The notes below the pieces were generated by a model. It made no database searches. It saw nothing but the letters and a program-made list of their open reading frames with translations, and was not told where the DNA came from. Of a stretch of DNA of 64,000 bases, positions 7,348 through 18,980 are shown piece by piece. The translations under genes were made by a program, and so were the position numbers. Source of the stretch: Arthrobacter sp. OAP107 (GTDB taxonomy: Bacteria; Actinomycetota; Actinomycetes; Actinomycetales; Micrococcaceae); the NCBI RefSeq assembly GCF_040546765.1, contig NZ_JBEPOK010000001.1, forward strand, positions 2,356,001 through 2,420,000, written 5' to 3'. Position 1 is the stretch's first letter. Each line of letters begins with the position of its first letter.

Positions 7348-9420
7348 CTAAGTTTCGAGCACTTCACCCGTGGTCATGTTGATCGCCGGAACGGCGTCCC
7401 CCGTGTCGCCGCCGGCTCCGCCCGGACTGAAGTGCGTGACGATGGCAGCGGCCAGCGCCGGCCCGACCCCCTTGGCAGCCGTCAGTTCCTCCGCCGATGC
7501 CGCCTTGATCTTCTTGACGGAGCCAAAGTGGGTGAGCAGCGCCTTCCGCTTGGAATCGCCCAGGCCGGGCACGCCGTCGAGGGCAGAGACGGTCATCGCC
7601 TTGCCGCGCTTTTGCCGGTGGAACGAGATGGCGAAACGGTGGGCCTCGTCACGGATGCGCTGCAGCATGTAGAGGCCCTGGGAGGAGCGGGGCAGGATGA
7701 CCGGGAAGTCGCTGTCCGGCAGCCACACTTCCTCGAGGCGCTTGGCGAGCCCGACCACGTAGACGTCGTCGATGCCCAGCGATTCGAGGGCCCGGGCGGC
7801 CGCGTTGACCTGGGGCTTGCCGCCGTCCACCACCACGAGGTTGGGCGGGTACGCGAATTTTGCGCGCGGTGCGGGCGTGGTGGTGTCGGACAGTGCGGCG
7901 TCGAGGGCGGCGACGGCCGCCTTGTTGGTCCCGTTGGTCCCGTTGGTTCCGTTGGCGGCCGCCGCGTTGGCGCCGGCCGCCGGCGTCGCGACGAGTTCGG
8001 CGGCCTCGACCTGGGCTGTCTTGTCCACGAGGTAGTGGCGGAAGCGGCGGGTCAGGACGTCGTGCATCGCGGCGGTATCGTCCGTTGCCGCAGCCCCGGT
8101 GATGGAGAACTTCCGGTAGTCCGACTTCTTCGGCAGCCCGTCCTCCACCACCACCATGGAGGCCACCACGTTGGTGCCCTGGACATGTGAGACGTCGTAG
8201 CATTCGATGCGCAGCAGCGGGACGGGTAGTTCCAGTGCCTCCTGCAGTTCCTGGAGCGCCTGCGAGCGGACGGTCAGGTCACCGGCCCGGCGGGTCTTGT
8301 GCAGCCGGAGCGCGTGCTCGGCGTTCTCGCGGACCGTGGACATGAGGGCGGCTTTGTCGCCGCGCTGCGGCACGCGGATGTCCACCTTGGTCCCGCGGAT
8401 GCCGGCGAGCCAGACGGCGAGGTCCTGCGCGTTGCTCGGCTCGACAGGAACGAGGACCTCACGGGGAAGCCTGCCCTGGACCTCGGCGTCCTCGCCGTAG
8501 ACCTGCTGGAGGAGGTGCTCGACGAGGTCGGGAGTGGTGAAGTCCTCCACCTTTTCGACCACCCAGCCTCGCTGGCCGCGGACCCGTCCGCCCCGGACGT
8601 GGAACACCTGGACGGCCGCTTCGAGCTCGTCCTCGTGCAGGGCGAAAACGTCGGCGTCGGTGTCCTCGGCGAGCACCACGGCGTTCCGCTCGAAGACCTT
8701 CCGGAGGGCGGTGATGTCGTCGCGCAGCCGGGCGGCGCGTTCGTAGTCAAGGACGGCGACGGCAGCGCCCATCTCCTTTTCGAGCCGCGAAATGAAGCGC
8801 TTCGCCTCGCCTCCCATGAAGGCGCAGAAGTCCTCGGCGAGGGCGCGGTGTTCCTCGGGGGTGACCCGGCCGACGCAGGGCGCCGAGCATTTGTCGATGT
8901 AGCCCAGCAGGCAGGGCCGGCCGCTGGCCTGGGCACGCTTTAGCACGCCGGGGCTGCAGCTGCGCACGGGGAAGACGCGCAGCAGGGTGTCCATGGTTTC
9001 CCGGATGGCACCGGCCGTATAGGGCCCGAAGTACCGGGTGCCCTTCCGCCGCTCGCCGCGCATGACCTGCACGCGGGGCAGCTTCTCGCCCATGGTGACG
9101 GCAAGGTACGGGTAGGTCTTGTCGTCCCGGAAAACCACGTTGAACCGCGGCTTGAATTCCTTGATCCAGGTGTATTCCAGCTGCAAGGATTCCAGCTCGC
9201 TGCCCACCACGGTCCACTCGACGCTGCTGGCCGCGTACACCATGGCGTGGGTCTTGGGCAGCAGCCCCGCGGGGTTCGCGAAGTACGAGTTCAGGCGCGA
9301 CCGGAGGTTCTTGGCCTTGCCGACGTAAATGACCCGCCCATGGGGATCCCTGAACCTGTAAACACCCGGATTGGTTGGAATTTCACCCGTCTGGGGTCGA
9401 TAACTCGATGGATCTGCCAC
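7348..9420 (-). CDS. uvrC: Excinuclease ABC subunit C
   Basis: UvrC makes both incisions in nucleotide excision repair after UvrA and UvrB locate damage. The 690-residue protein has the N-terminal GIY-YIG nuclease (about residues 15-95), a UVR motif near residues 205-240, the RNase H-like nuclease (VVDGGKPQVNAA, about residue 530) and C-terminal helix-hairpin-helix motifs (GVPGLGDSKRKALL, KGVGPALAAAI). An Ala/Gly/Asn/Thr-rich linker precedes the RNase H domain and contains a threefold Asn-Gly-Thr repeat encoded by a 9-bp tandem repeat (7924-7955). The GTG start at 9420 has a weak GGAAAC site. Confidence 0.97.
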   Translation of the reverse strand: MADPSSYRPQTGEIPTNPGVYRFRDPHGRVIYVGKAKNLRSRLNSYFANPAGLLPKTHAMVYAASSVEWTVVGSELESLQLEYTWIKEFKPRFNVVFRDDKTYPYLAVTMGEKLPRVQVMRGERRKGTRYFGPYTAGAIRETMDTLLRVFPVRSCSPGVLKRAQASGRPCLLGYIDKCSAPCVGRVTPEEHRALAEDFCAFMGGEAKRFISRLEKEMGAAVAVLDYERAARLRDDITALRKVFERNAVVLAEDTDADVFALHEDELEAAVQVFHVRGGRVRGQRGWVVEKVEDFTTPDLVEHLLQQVYGEDAEVQGRLPREVLVPVEPSNAQDLAVWLAGIRGTKVDIRVPQRGDKAALMSTVRENAEHALRLHKTRRAGDLTVRSQALQELQEALELPVPLLRIECYDVSHVQGTNVVASMVVVEDGLPKKSDYRKFSITGAAATDDTAAMHDVLTRRFRHYLVDKTAQVEAAELVATPAAGANAAAANGTNGTNGTNKAAVAALDAALSDTTTPAPRAKFAYPPNLVVVDGGKPQVNAAARALESLGIDDVYVVGLAKRLEEVWLPDSDFPVILPRSSQGLYMLQRIRDEAHRFAISFHRQKRGKAMTVSALDGVPGLGDSKRKALLTHFGSVKKIKAASAEELTAAKGVGPALAAAIVTHFSPGGAGGDTGDAVPAINMTTGEVLET
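7924..7955. repeat. 9-bp tandem repeat inside uvrC
   Basis: Three nearly identical 9-bp units (GTTGGTCCC, GTTGGTCCC, GTTGGTTCC) and a partial fourth lie within uvrC. On the coding strand they give repeated Asn-Gly-Thr in the linker before the RNase H-like domain. The unit length is a multiple of three, so copy-number change would keep the frame. Confidence 0.85.
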
Positions 9421-9473
9421 GTTTCCAGTCTACTGAGCTGAGGGGATGCGGATTGCCGCCGCGGACAGCCGGT

Positions 9474-10142
9474 CTACTCGATGACCTTGCTCTGGTTGTA
9501 GCTCGTGGAGCGCTGCTGGCCGCTGAGCTCGGCGATGGCGTCCATGATCTTGTCGGTCACCTGGCGCCGGGCGGGAAGCGAATGGTCCGGGCCGGTCTTG
9601 TCGAAGTAGATCGGCTCCCCCACCTTCATGGTGAAGTGCTGGGGCTTAACGGCGTTGCGGCCCGCGGGCTGCAGCTTCTCGGTGCCGATCAGTCCCACCG
9701 GAATCACCGGCGCACCCGTGGTGAGGGCCAGCCAGCCGACGCCGGTCCGGCCGCGGTACAGGATTCCGTCGCGGGAGCGGGTGCCCTCCGGGTAGATGCC
9801 GATTCCCCTGCCGTCCTCGAGGATGTCCAGGAGTGTCTTGAGGGCCTGCACGCTCGCGGCCTGCTCGCCGCGCTCGACCGGAATGGAGCCCACGGCGGTG
9901 AAGAAGGACTTCATCACGCGGCCCTTGAAGCCCTTGGTGGTGAAGTACTCCGCCTTGGCAAAGAACGCGACGGGCCGGGGCATGAGCGCCTGGACGATCA
10001 CGCTGTCCAGAAAGGAGAGGTGGTTGGGCGCCACAATGAACGGCCCGCTCTTGGGCACATTCTCCAGTCCGATAACGGTCGGCCGGCAACTGCCGGAGAT
10101 GAGGGTCCGCGTGGTCCAGCGGACGCCGTCAAACAGCTCCAT
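9474..10142 (-). CDS. 1-acyl-sn-glycerol-3-phosphate acyltransferase (PlsC family)
   Basis: This is a lysophosphatidate acyltransferase-family enzyme expected to esterify the sn-2 position in phospholipid synthesis at the membrane. The 222-residue protein carries the catalytic NHLSFLD (NHxxxxD) motif near residue 40, the IPVERG segment, the substrate-binding YPEGTRSRDG motif and a VIPVGLIG segment, in family order. The ATG at 10142 overlaps the end of the HAD phosphatase gene by 14 bp, so the two are probably translated together. The exact acyl acceptor cannot be read from the sequence. Confidence 0.88.
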   Translation of the reverse strand: MELFDGVRWTTRTLISGSCRPTVIGLENVPKSGPFIVAPNHLSFLDSVIVQALMPRPVAFFAKAEYFTTKGFKGRVMKSFFTAVGSIPVERGEQAASVQALKTLLDILEDGRGIGIYPEGTRSRDGILYRGRTGVGWLALTTGAPVIPVGLIGTEKLQPAGRNAVKPQHFTMKVGEPIYFDKTGPDHSLPARRQVTDKIMDAIAELSGQQRSTSYNQSKVIE

Positions 10143-10845
10143 CGTTGCGCACCTCGCTCAGGGCCGTGGAACGGACGCTTTCCAGCTCGTCCACCTTGTT
10201 GCGGAGGCCGTCGGCGTCATCCACCACCGCCACGGCCCCGGCCGCCTCCAGCTCGCCGTCGGGCGCGAAGCCCCAACTGACTCCGATGCAGTCGAGACCG
10301 TTGGCCAGGGCACCGGCCACATCCTGGGCACGGTCTCCCACCATCATGGCGTGCTGCGTACCGAGGGCCGTCATGGCCGCGGCAATGATGCCGGCCTTTC
10401 CGACCGGACCGGCGGCGGCCGCGGCCTCGTCTGCGGCTGACCCCCTGATGGCGAGGAACTGGCGGGCGATCTTGTGGTGCTCAAGAACAATGTGGGCAAG
10501 GGCTTCCGGCTTTTGCGTCGCAACCGCCACGGGCCGCCCCGCCTCCACGTACTCGTCCAGCAGCTCGACGATGCCCGGGTACAGGCGGCTTTGGGCGATG
10601 CCAACGTCGAGGTAATGCATCCGGTAGGTGCGGATGACCGCCTCCAGCATGGCCGGGGGTACAGCCGCGACCTTCAGCAGGGAATCGCTCAGCTTGGGTC
10701 CCACCATCGCATCGAGGAGCTCCTGGCTGGGGACGGGGAGGCCATGTTCCCGAAGGGCGGTGGCTATGCCGTCCGTTATTCCACCGGCCGGATCGACAAG
10801 AGTGCCGTCCAAGTCGAAGATCACGGGCACTGTTGTTGAAGTCAC
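10129..10845 (-). CDS. HAD-family hydrolase (phosphoglycolate phosphatase-like)
   Basis: The 238-residue protein shows the four HAD motifs: the nucleophile FDLDGTLVD at residues 9-17, a Thr in motif II (VAVATQKPE), a Lys in motif III and the acidic MVGDRAQDV in motif IV. A helical cap between motifs I and II is of the Gph/PGP type. It should hydrolyse a small phosphate ester; the substrate is not evident. It is translationally coupled to the downstream acyltransferase, so a phosphorylated lipid intermediate is possible, but that is only inference. The start is GTG. Confidence 0.85.
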   Translation of the reverse strand: MTSTTVPVIFDLDGTLVDPAGGITDGIATALREHGLPVPSQELLDAMVGPKLSDSLLKVAAVPPAMLEAVIRTYRMHYLDVGIAQSRLYPGIVELLDEYVEAGRPVAVATQKPEALAHIVLEHHKIARQFLAIRGSAADEAAAAAGPVGKAGIIAAAMTALGTQHAMMVGDRAQDVAGALANGLDCIGVSWGFAPDGELEAAGAVAVVDDADGLRNKVDELESVRSTALSEVRNDGAV

Positions 10846-10950
10846 CGGCTTAGTTTCTCACGATGGCACGCCTGCTCAAACTCGTATGCCGTCGGAGGAA
10901 TACTTCCGCCACTTATGTGGAGTTTTTGTCCGCCGTACTGGCGGGGGCTC

Positions 10951-13876
<2,926 letters not shown>

Positions 13877-13936
13877 CCACTAATGCTAGTCGAAAACTTC
13901 TTCGAATATCCACGCGGGTGTGCTACGACACTGCCG

Positions 13937-14317
13937 TTACTCGGCGTCGTAGGCGGCCGCCAGCAGGTGGACCGCCTGGGCGAAGGTTGCACCCTGCGAT
14001 TTGGCGGCTGCGGCATAGTCGGCTGCGGCCTCGGACAAAGCGCCCCAGCGCTCGTCCCGGGCGCAGACCACCGTGCCGTTGCGGCCCTTGGTGGCGACGA
14101 CGCCCGCGGCCTCCAGCTCCTTGTACGCCCTCGCCACGGTGTGGGGTGCGACGCCCAGGGTTTCGGCGAGGGCCCGCACCGCAGGCAGCCGCGTGCCCGG
14201 GGCAAGTTTTCCCTTGTCGGCCTGCTCGATCACGTGGAGACGCAGCTGCTCAAAGAGGGCCACGGAGCTGCCGGTGTTCGGCTTCCACTGTCCTGGGAAG
14301 GCATCGCCGGCGGTCAC
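13937..14317 (-). CDS. GntR-family transcription regulator (YtrA-like, short form)
   Basis: The 126-residue protein has an N-terminal winged helix: residues 15-85 include EQLRLHVIEQADKGKLAPG, the LPAVRALAETLGVAPHTVARAYKELE recognition segment (split here for length) and a beta-wing. It lacks the large effector domain of FadR or HutC types, as in the YtrA subfamily that controls ABC exporter operons. It is the last gene of the operon with the two ABC exporter subunits, overlapping the second by four bases (GTGA), with a GGGAG site before its GTG start. Autoregulation of the exporter operon is inferred from this position. Confidence 0.85.
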   Translation of the reverse strand: MTAGDAFPGQWKPNTGSSVALFEQLRLHVIEQADKGKLAPGTRLPAVRALAETLGVAPHTVARAYKELEAAGVVATKGRNGTVVCARDERWGALSEAAADYAAAAKSQGATFAQAVHLLAAAYDAE

Positions 14318-16200
14318 AGGCCGGACTCCCGGTAGCGGTGCTGGCCGGCGGCGTGCCTGCCGTGGTGCCGGCGGATAGAGCCGAGTTCGCGGTCCACCCC
14401 GCGGAACTGGGCCTCATACAGGTGCCGGTAATGCCCGTCCACGGACAGCAGGCTGGTGTGCGTCCCCTGTTCAACAATGCGTCCGTGATCCATGACGAGA
14501 ATTAGATCAGCGTCGCGCACCGTGGACAACCTGTGGGCAATGATGAAGCTCGTCCTGCCCTTCCTCAGCCGGTTCATCGCAAGCTTGATCTGCACCTCGG
14601 TCCGGGTATCCACGGAGCTTGTTGCCTCGTCCAGGATCAAGACGCTGCGGTCGGCGAGGCGGGCCCGGGCGATGGTGATCAGTTGCCTTTGGCCCTGGCT
14701 CAGCGAATCGCCGTCGTCTCCCAGGACCGTGGCGTAACCGGCGGGCAGCGACCGCACAAAGTGGTCCACGTGGCTGGCCTCGGCGGCTGCCAGGACCCGG
14801 TCATCATCGGCGCCCGGCCAGCCGTATTCGATGTTGTCGCGGACCGTTCCGCTGAACAGCCAGACATCCTGCATGACCACGGCGAAATTGGACCGCAGGG
14901 AGTCCACAGGCACAGTGGCAATGTCCGTGCCGTCAATCGTGATGCGGCCCGAATCAGGTTCATAGAAGCGCATCAGGAGGTTCACCACGGTGGTCTTGCC
15001 GGCACCCGTGTGGCCGACGATGGCCACGGTCTGGCCCGGCAGGACCGAGAAGGACAGCCCGCTGACGGCCGGCGACCCCGGCGTGTAGGCGAAGGTGACG
15101 TCCTCGAAGTCAATCCGGCCGCGCAGGTTTTCCTGGCCGGCAGGGGCAGCCTGCTGGCGGGGGATCTCCGGCTCGTCAAGCAGCTCGAAGACCCGCTCCG
15201 CCGAGGCCACACAGGACTGCATCAGGGTGAGCATGCCGCCGATCTGCCCCATGGGCTGGGTGAACAGGCGGCTGAACTGGATGAACGCCTGGATCCCGCC
15301 GATCGTCATGGCCCCGGCTGCCACCTGCAGGGCGCCCACGACGGCCACCGCCACGTAGTTGATGTTGGCGACGAAGACCATCAGCGGCTGCACCGCTCCG
15401 GAAACAAACTGGGCGCGTGCGCTGGTGCGGGCCAGCCGGTCATTGCCGCGGCCGAAGATGCCCGACGCCGTGTCCTGCTGCCCGAACGCCTTGATGACCT
15501 CATGTCCGGTGATGAATTCCTCGATGTGGGCGTTCAGCTCCCCGGTGGAGGCCCACTGGGCGGCGAAGTAGGTCTGGGCCTGCCGGGCCATGTACACGGT
15601 TATCAGCGTGGAGATGGGAACGGACACCAGGGCGATGGCCGCCAGCAGCGGCGAGATCCACAGCATCATGGCCAGGGAACCGCACAGCATCAGAACGGAC
15701 ATGATCAGCTGCGTAAGCAGCTGGTTGAGGGCCTGGGAGATGTTGTCAACGTCGTTGGTGGCCCGGCTGAGGACATCGCCCCGGGCCTGCTCGTGGAAGT
15801 GCGTCGACGGCAGCCGGTGCAGTTTGTCCTCGACGGCGGCACGGAGGCCGAAGACCAGCCGCTGCACCGCCTGGGCGGTCAGGGCGCCCTGGACCCAGTT
15901 GAAGACGGAAGTGCCGACGTACATCAGGGACACCACACCGAGCAGCATGGCGAGTTTGCCGGCGTCGAACCTGCCGTGCATGAAACCGTCAACGACGACA
16001 TCTGTGGCGTCACCGAGGAGCTTGGGAGCGGCCACATTGAGGGCGGCGAAGCCGCAGGTTGCTGCGACGGCCAGGGCCATCCTGCCCTTGGACGGACGCA
16101 GCAGGCCCAGCAGGCGTTTGGCCGCCGGCAGGAAACTGCCGGTGGTCCGTATGGCCGCGTGCGTGCCCTTCACGACGGACCGCTGCTCACGGCTGCTCAT
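14314..16200 (-). CDS. ABC exporter subunit 2 (fused permease-ATPase, canonical ATPase site)
   Basis: A 628-residue type IV ABC exporter half with six N-terminal membrane helices (about residues 30-340) and a C-terminal ATPase domain. The ATPase shows Walker A GHTGAGKTT, signature LSQGQRQL and Walker B LILDEATSSVD with the catalytic Glu. The ATG at 16200 overlaps the end of the upstream subunit by 14 bp; the longer frame to 16317 is overlap only. With its partner it should form a heterodimeric multidrug or peptide exporter of the BmrCD/TM287-288 type. The substrate is unknown. Confidence 0.92.
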   Translation of the reverse strand: MSSREQRSVVKGTHAAIRTTGSFLPAAKRLLGLLRPSKGRMALAVAATCGFAALNVAAPKLLGDATDVVVDGFMHGRFDAGKLAMLLGVVSLMYVGTSVFNWVQGALTAQAVQRLVFGLRAAVEDKLHRLPSTHFHEQARGDVLSRATNDVDNISQALNQLLTQLIMSVLMLCGSLAMMLWISPLLAAIALVSVPISTLITVYMARQAQTYFAAQWASTGELNAHIEEFITGHEVIKAFGQQDTASGIFGRGNDRLARTSARAQFVSGAVQPLMVFVANINYVAVAVVGALQVAAGAMTIGGIQAFIQFSRLFTQPMGQIGGMLTLMQSCVASAERVFELLDEPEIPRQQAAPAGQENLRGRIDFEDVTFAYTPGSPAVSGLSFSVLPGQTVAIVGHTGAGKTTVVNLLMRFYEPDSGRITIDGTDIATVPVDSLRSNFAVVMQDVWLFSGTVRDNIEYGWPGADDDRVLAAAEASHVDHFVRSLPAGYATVLGDDGDSLSQGQRQLITIARARLADRSVLILDEATSSVDTRTEVQIKLAMNRLRKGRTSFIIAHRLSTVRDADLILVMDHGRIVEQGTHTSLLSVDGHYRHLYEAQFRGVDRELGSIRRHHGRHAAGQHRYRESGL

Positions 16201-17980
16201 CCAGGGCCAGCTGGGACTCGGCGATCTCCCGGTACGTGGGAGACGATCCCAGCAGCTCGGCATGGGTTCCCTGGGCCACCAACCGGCCTTCCTCCAGCAC
16301 CAGGATCCGGTCCGCACCCATGATGGTGGGAATGCGTTCGGCCACCATCAGCACGGTGGCTGCCTGCAACACGGGCGCCAGCGCCTGCCGGACGGCGGCC
16401 TCGGTGGCGTAGTCCAGAGCGGAAAAACTGTCATCGAAGAGGTACAGATCCGCGGCGCGGAGCATGGCACGGGCGATGCAGAGGCGCTGCCGCTGCCCGC
16501 CGGAAAGCCCGGCGCCGCCCTGGGCGACGGGCGCCTGCAGGCCGTCCGGGAGCTTACGGACGAAGTCCTCGGCCTGCGCCAGCTGCAGGGCCCGCCACAG
16601 TTCGTCCTCGGTGGCCTCCGGCGCGCCCATCCGCAGGTTGCCCGCCACCGTTCCGGAGAACAGGTAGGAGTGCTGCGGCACCACGGAAATCCGTTGCCTC
16701 AGCCGCTCGGCGGGCAGGCCCCGGACGTCGGCTCCGCCGAGCCGGACCTCACCGGAGGTGGCGTTCAGGAACCGCGGCAGGAGATTCAGCAGCGTGGTCT
16801 TGCCGCTGCCGGTGGCCCCGATGATGGCCGTGGTGGTGCCGGGGCGGGCAGAAAACGAGATGTCGGCCAGGACCGGGGATTCCGCCCCGGGGTAGGCGAA
16901 CCAGACGTGGCTGAACTCCACTCCCCCGCCGTCCCGGCTCGCAGAAGCAGCGGCGGCGGGCCGTGTCCTCACCGGTGGCCCCCCGGCATGCCCTGCTCCG
17001 GCGGACCCTGCCGCAGCAGGTCCGGCCACGGCCGGCGTCACGTCCAGCACGTCCTGGATCCGTTCCGCGCAGACGGCCGCGCGAGGTGCGGTGCTGAATA
17101 CGTACATGGCCATCATGATGGCCAGCAGGATCTGCAGGATGTAGGCGATGAAGGCGGTCAGGGCGCCCACCTCCATCGCACCGCTGCTGATCAGGTGCCC
17201 GCCGAACCAGACCACCGCCACGGAGGAGAGGTTCACCACGATCATGATCATCGGCAGCATGCCGGCCACCAGAAGGGCCGATAGGAGGTTGTTCCGGGTC
17301 AGCCGCCGGTTGGCTTCCGCGAAGCGGGCAATCTCGTGCCGCTGCCGGACGAAGCCGCGGATGACGTTGGCGCCGATGATCTGCTCGCGGAGGATCCGGG
17401 TGATGCCGTCGATGAGGGCCTGTCCCTGCCGGTAGAGCGGGATGAGGCGCCGCACGATCAGGTACATGATGAGGACAAGCACGGGGACGATGACGATCAC
17501 GACGGAGGACAGGGCCGCATTCTGCTGGACGGCCAGGATGATTCCGCCGATGCCCATGACAGGTGCCGCGGCAAGCATGGTGAAGACCAGGACGGCAAAG
17601 GTCTGGATTTGCTGGACGTCGTTGGTGGCCCTGGTGACGAGGCTGGGGGTGCCGAAGATGCCGATCTCCTGCGACGACATCGCCTGCACCTGGTCGAACA
17701 GCTCCCGCCGCAGCCGGTGGCCGATCTTCATGGCGACACCGGCGCCGAGGTACCCGGCGCCCAGGGCGGCTGCGGCCTGCACTGCCGTGATGATCAGCAT
17801 CCAGCCCCCAAGCCCCAGGATCACTGGGGGCTGGTTGGCTAGGATGCCGTCGTCGATGATGCTGGCATTCAGAGTGGGCAGCAGCAGATTTCCCGCCGTC
17901 TGCAGCACCTGCAGCAGGATGATCGCCCAGACCGCGGCCCGGTGCTCGCCGAGGAGGCGGAGCAATAAGCGAATCAGCAC
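16187..17980 (-). CDS. ABC exporter subunit 1 (fused permease-ATPase, degenerate ATPase site)
   Basis: A 597-residue exporter half with six membrane helices (about residues 10-310) and a C-terminal ATPase. Walker A is GATGSGKTT and the signature is LSGGQRQR, but Walker B reads LYLFDDSFSALD, with Asp in place of the catalytic Glu. That substitution is typical of the degenerate partner in heterodimeric exporters and fits pairing with the next gene, which has the normal Glu. A Gly/Ala/Pro-rich linker (about residues 320-345) joins the two halves. The GTG start has a GGAGGAGG ribosome-binding site. Confidence 0.92.
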   Translation of the reverse strand: MLIRLLLRLLGEHRAAVWAIILLQVLQTAGNLLLPTLNASIIDDGILANQPPVILGLGGWMLIITAVQAAAALGAGYLGAGVAMKIGHRLRRELFDQVQAMSSQEIGIFGTPSLVTRATNDVQQIQTFAVLVFTMLAAAPVMGIGGIILAVQQNAALSSVVIVIVPVLVLIMYLIVRRLIPLYRQGQALIDGITRILREQIIGANVIRGFVRQRHEIARFAEANRRLTRNNLLSALLVAGMLPMIMIVVNLSSVAVVWFGGHLISSGAMEVGALTAFIAYILQILLAIMMAMYVFSTAPRAAVCAERIQDVLDVTPAVAGPAAAGSAGAGHAGGPPVRTRPAAAASASRDGGGVEFSHVWFAYPGAESPVLADISFSARPGTTTAIIGATGSGKTTLLNLLPRFLNATSGEVRLGGADVRGLPAERLRQRISVVPQHSYLFSGTVAGNLRMGAPEATEDELWRALQLAQAEDFVRKLPDGLQAPVAQGGAGLSGGQRQRLCIARAMLRAADLYLFDDSFSALDYATEAAVRQALAPVLQAATVLMVAERIPTIMGADRILVLEEGRLVAQGTHAELLGSSPTYREIAESQLALDEQP

Positions 17981-18103
17981 CGCGCCTCCTCCATTGCCAA
18001 GGCGTACGGGAGCCCGGGCAGGCCCCCAATAACCGCTTGGCCATTGTAAGCCAGATCACATGGGTCCGCGCGGGGCATTACCCGCGCGGCGGGTGCAGCG
18101 GCC

Positions 18104-18877
18104 TTAAAGCTTGCGGGCCACCGCGAAGATCCTGCGGAACGGGTACACCGTGCCGTGCGCCGTGGCCGGATAGGCGTCGGCCAGCCGGGCGCCGTAGTCG
18201 GCCTCGAACGCGGCGGCGTCCTCCGGCGGCAGCGCGGCCAGCACCGGCCGAAGGCCGGCGCCGCGCACCCAGTCCAGCACCGGATTATCGCCGGAAAGCA
18301 CCTGCTGGTAGGTGGTTTCCCACGCGTCCGCCGCGCACCCGGCGTCGAGCATTATCTCCAGGTACCGTGCGGGCGCGGCAACCGCCTCATCGTGGCGCAG
18401 CACGCCGGCGAGCTTGCCGGCCCACCTGGGCGACTCGGCGACGTCGCGCATCAGCGTGTGGGACGCGGAGGTGAAGTTGCCCGGCACCTGCAGGGCGAAC
18501 CACGCGCCCGGCTTCAGCGCCCCCAGCCAGCCAGCCAGCAGTTCGGGGTGCCCCGGGACCCACTGCAGTGCCGCGTTGGTCACCACCACATCGGTGTCCG
18601 GGGACGGCTGCCAGGAGGCGATGTCACCGAGGCTGAACTCCAGCCCCGGCGCGGACTGCCGGTGCCGTTCGGCGGTGGCCAGCATCTCGGCGGAGGAGTC
18701 CAGGCCCACCACCCGCGCGTCAGGCCAACGCGTCGCGAGGGTGGCGGTCAGGTCCCCGGGGCCGCAGCCCAGGTCCACCACCTCCCGCGGGGCGTCGGCG
18801 AGGACGAGGCCCGTCAGGTCAAAAAACGGACGCTGCCGGTAGTCACCAAACTGGACGTATCTGGCGGGATCCCACAC
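18104..18877 (-). CDS. tam: Trans-aconitate 2-methyltransferase
   Basis: This is an S-adenosylmethionine-dependent methyltransferase of the Tam family, which methylates trans-aconitate, a spontaneous inhibitor-forming isomer of the TCA intermediate cis-aconitate. The 257-residue protein begins MWDPARYVQFGDYRQRPF, the family's characteristic N-terminus, followed by the SAM-binding motif VDLGCGPG and the VGLDSS acidic loop. The GTG start at 18877 has GGAGG four bases upstream. It is divergent from the helicase gene at 18981. Confidence 0.9.
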   Translation of the reverse strand: MWDPARYVQFGDYRQRPFFDLTGLVLADAPREVVDLGCGPGDLTATLATRWPDARVVGLDSSAEMLATAERHRQSAPGLEFSLGDIASWQPSPDTDVVVTNAALQWVPGHPELLAGWLGALKPGAWFALQVPGNFTSASHTLMRDVAESPRWAGKLAGVLRHDEAVAAPARYLEIMLDAGCAADAWETTYQQVLSGDNPVLDWVRGAGLRPVLAALPPEDAAAFEADYGARLADAYPATAHGTVYPFRRIFAVARKL

Positions 18878-18980
18878 ATGGCCTCCGGTTGCCTGTTGAC
18901 GATTTGTGCTGGCAGAGCGAGCCTAGCGCCGGGCCGGCGCGAAAACGTTGAGGGACGCGCTGGCACTAAGCTGGAAGGCA

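Noticed and set aside
14533..16323. A 596-codon open frame on the plus strand
   Set aside because: It is antisense to the ABC exporter subunit 2 gene, which has complete family motifs. High G+C makes long antisense frames common.
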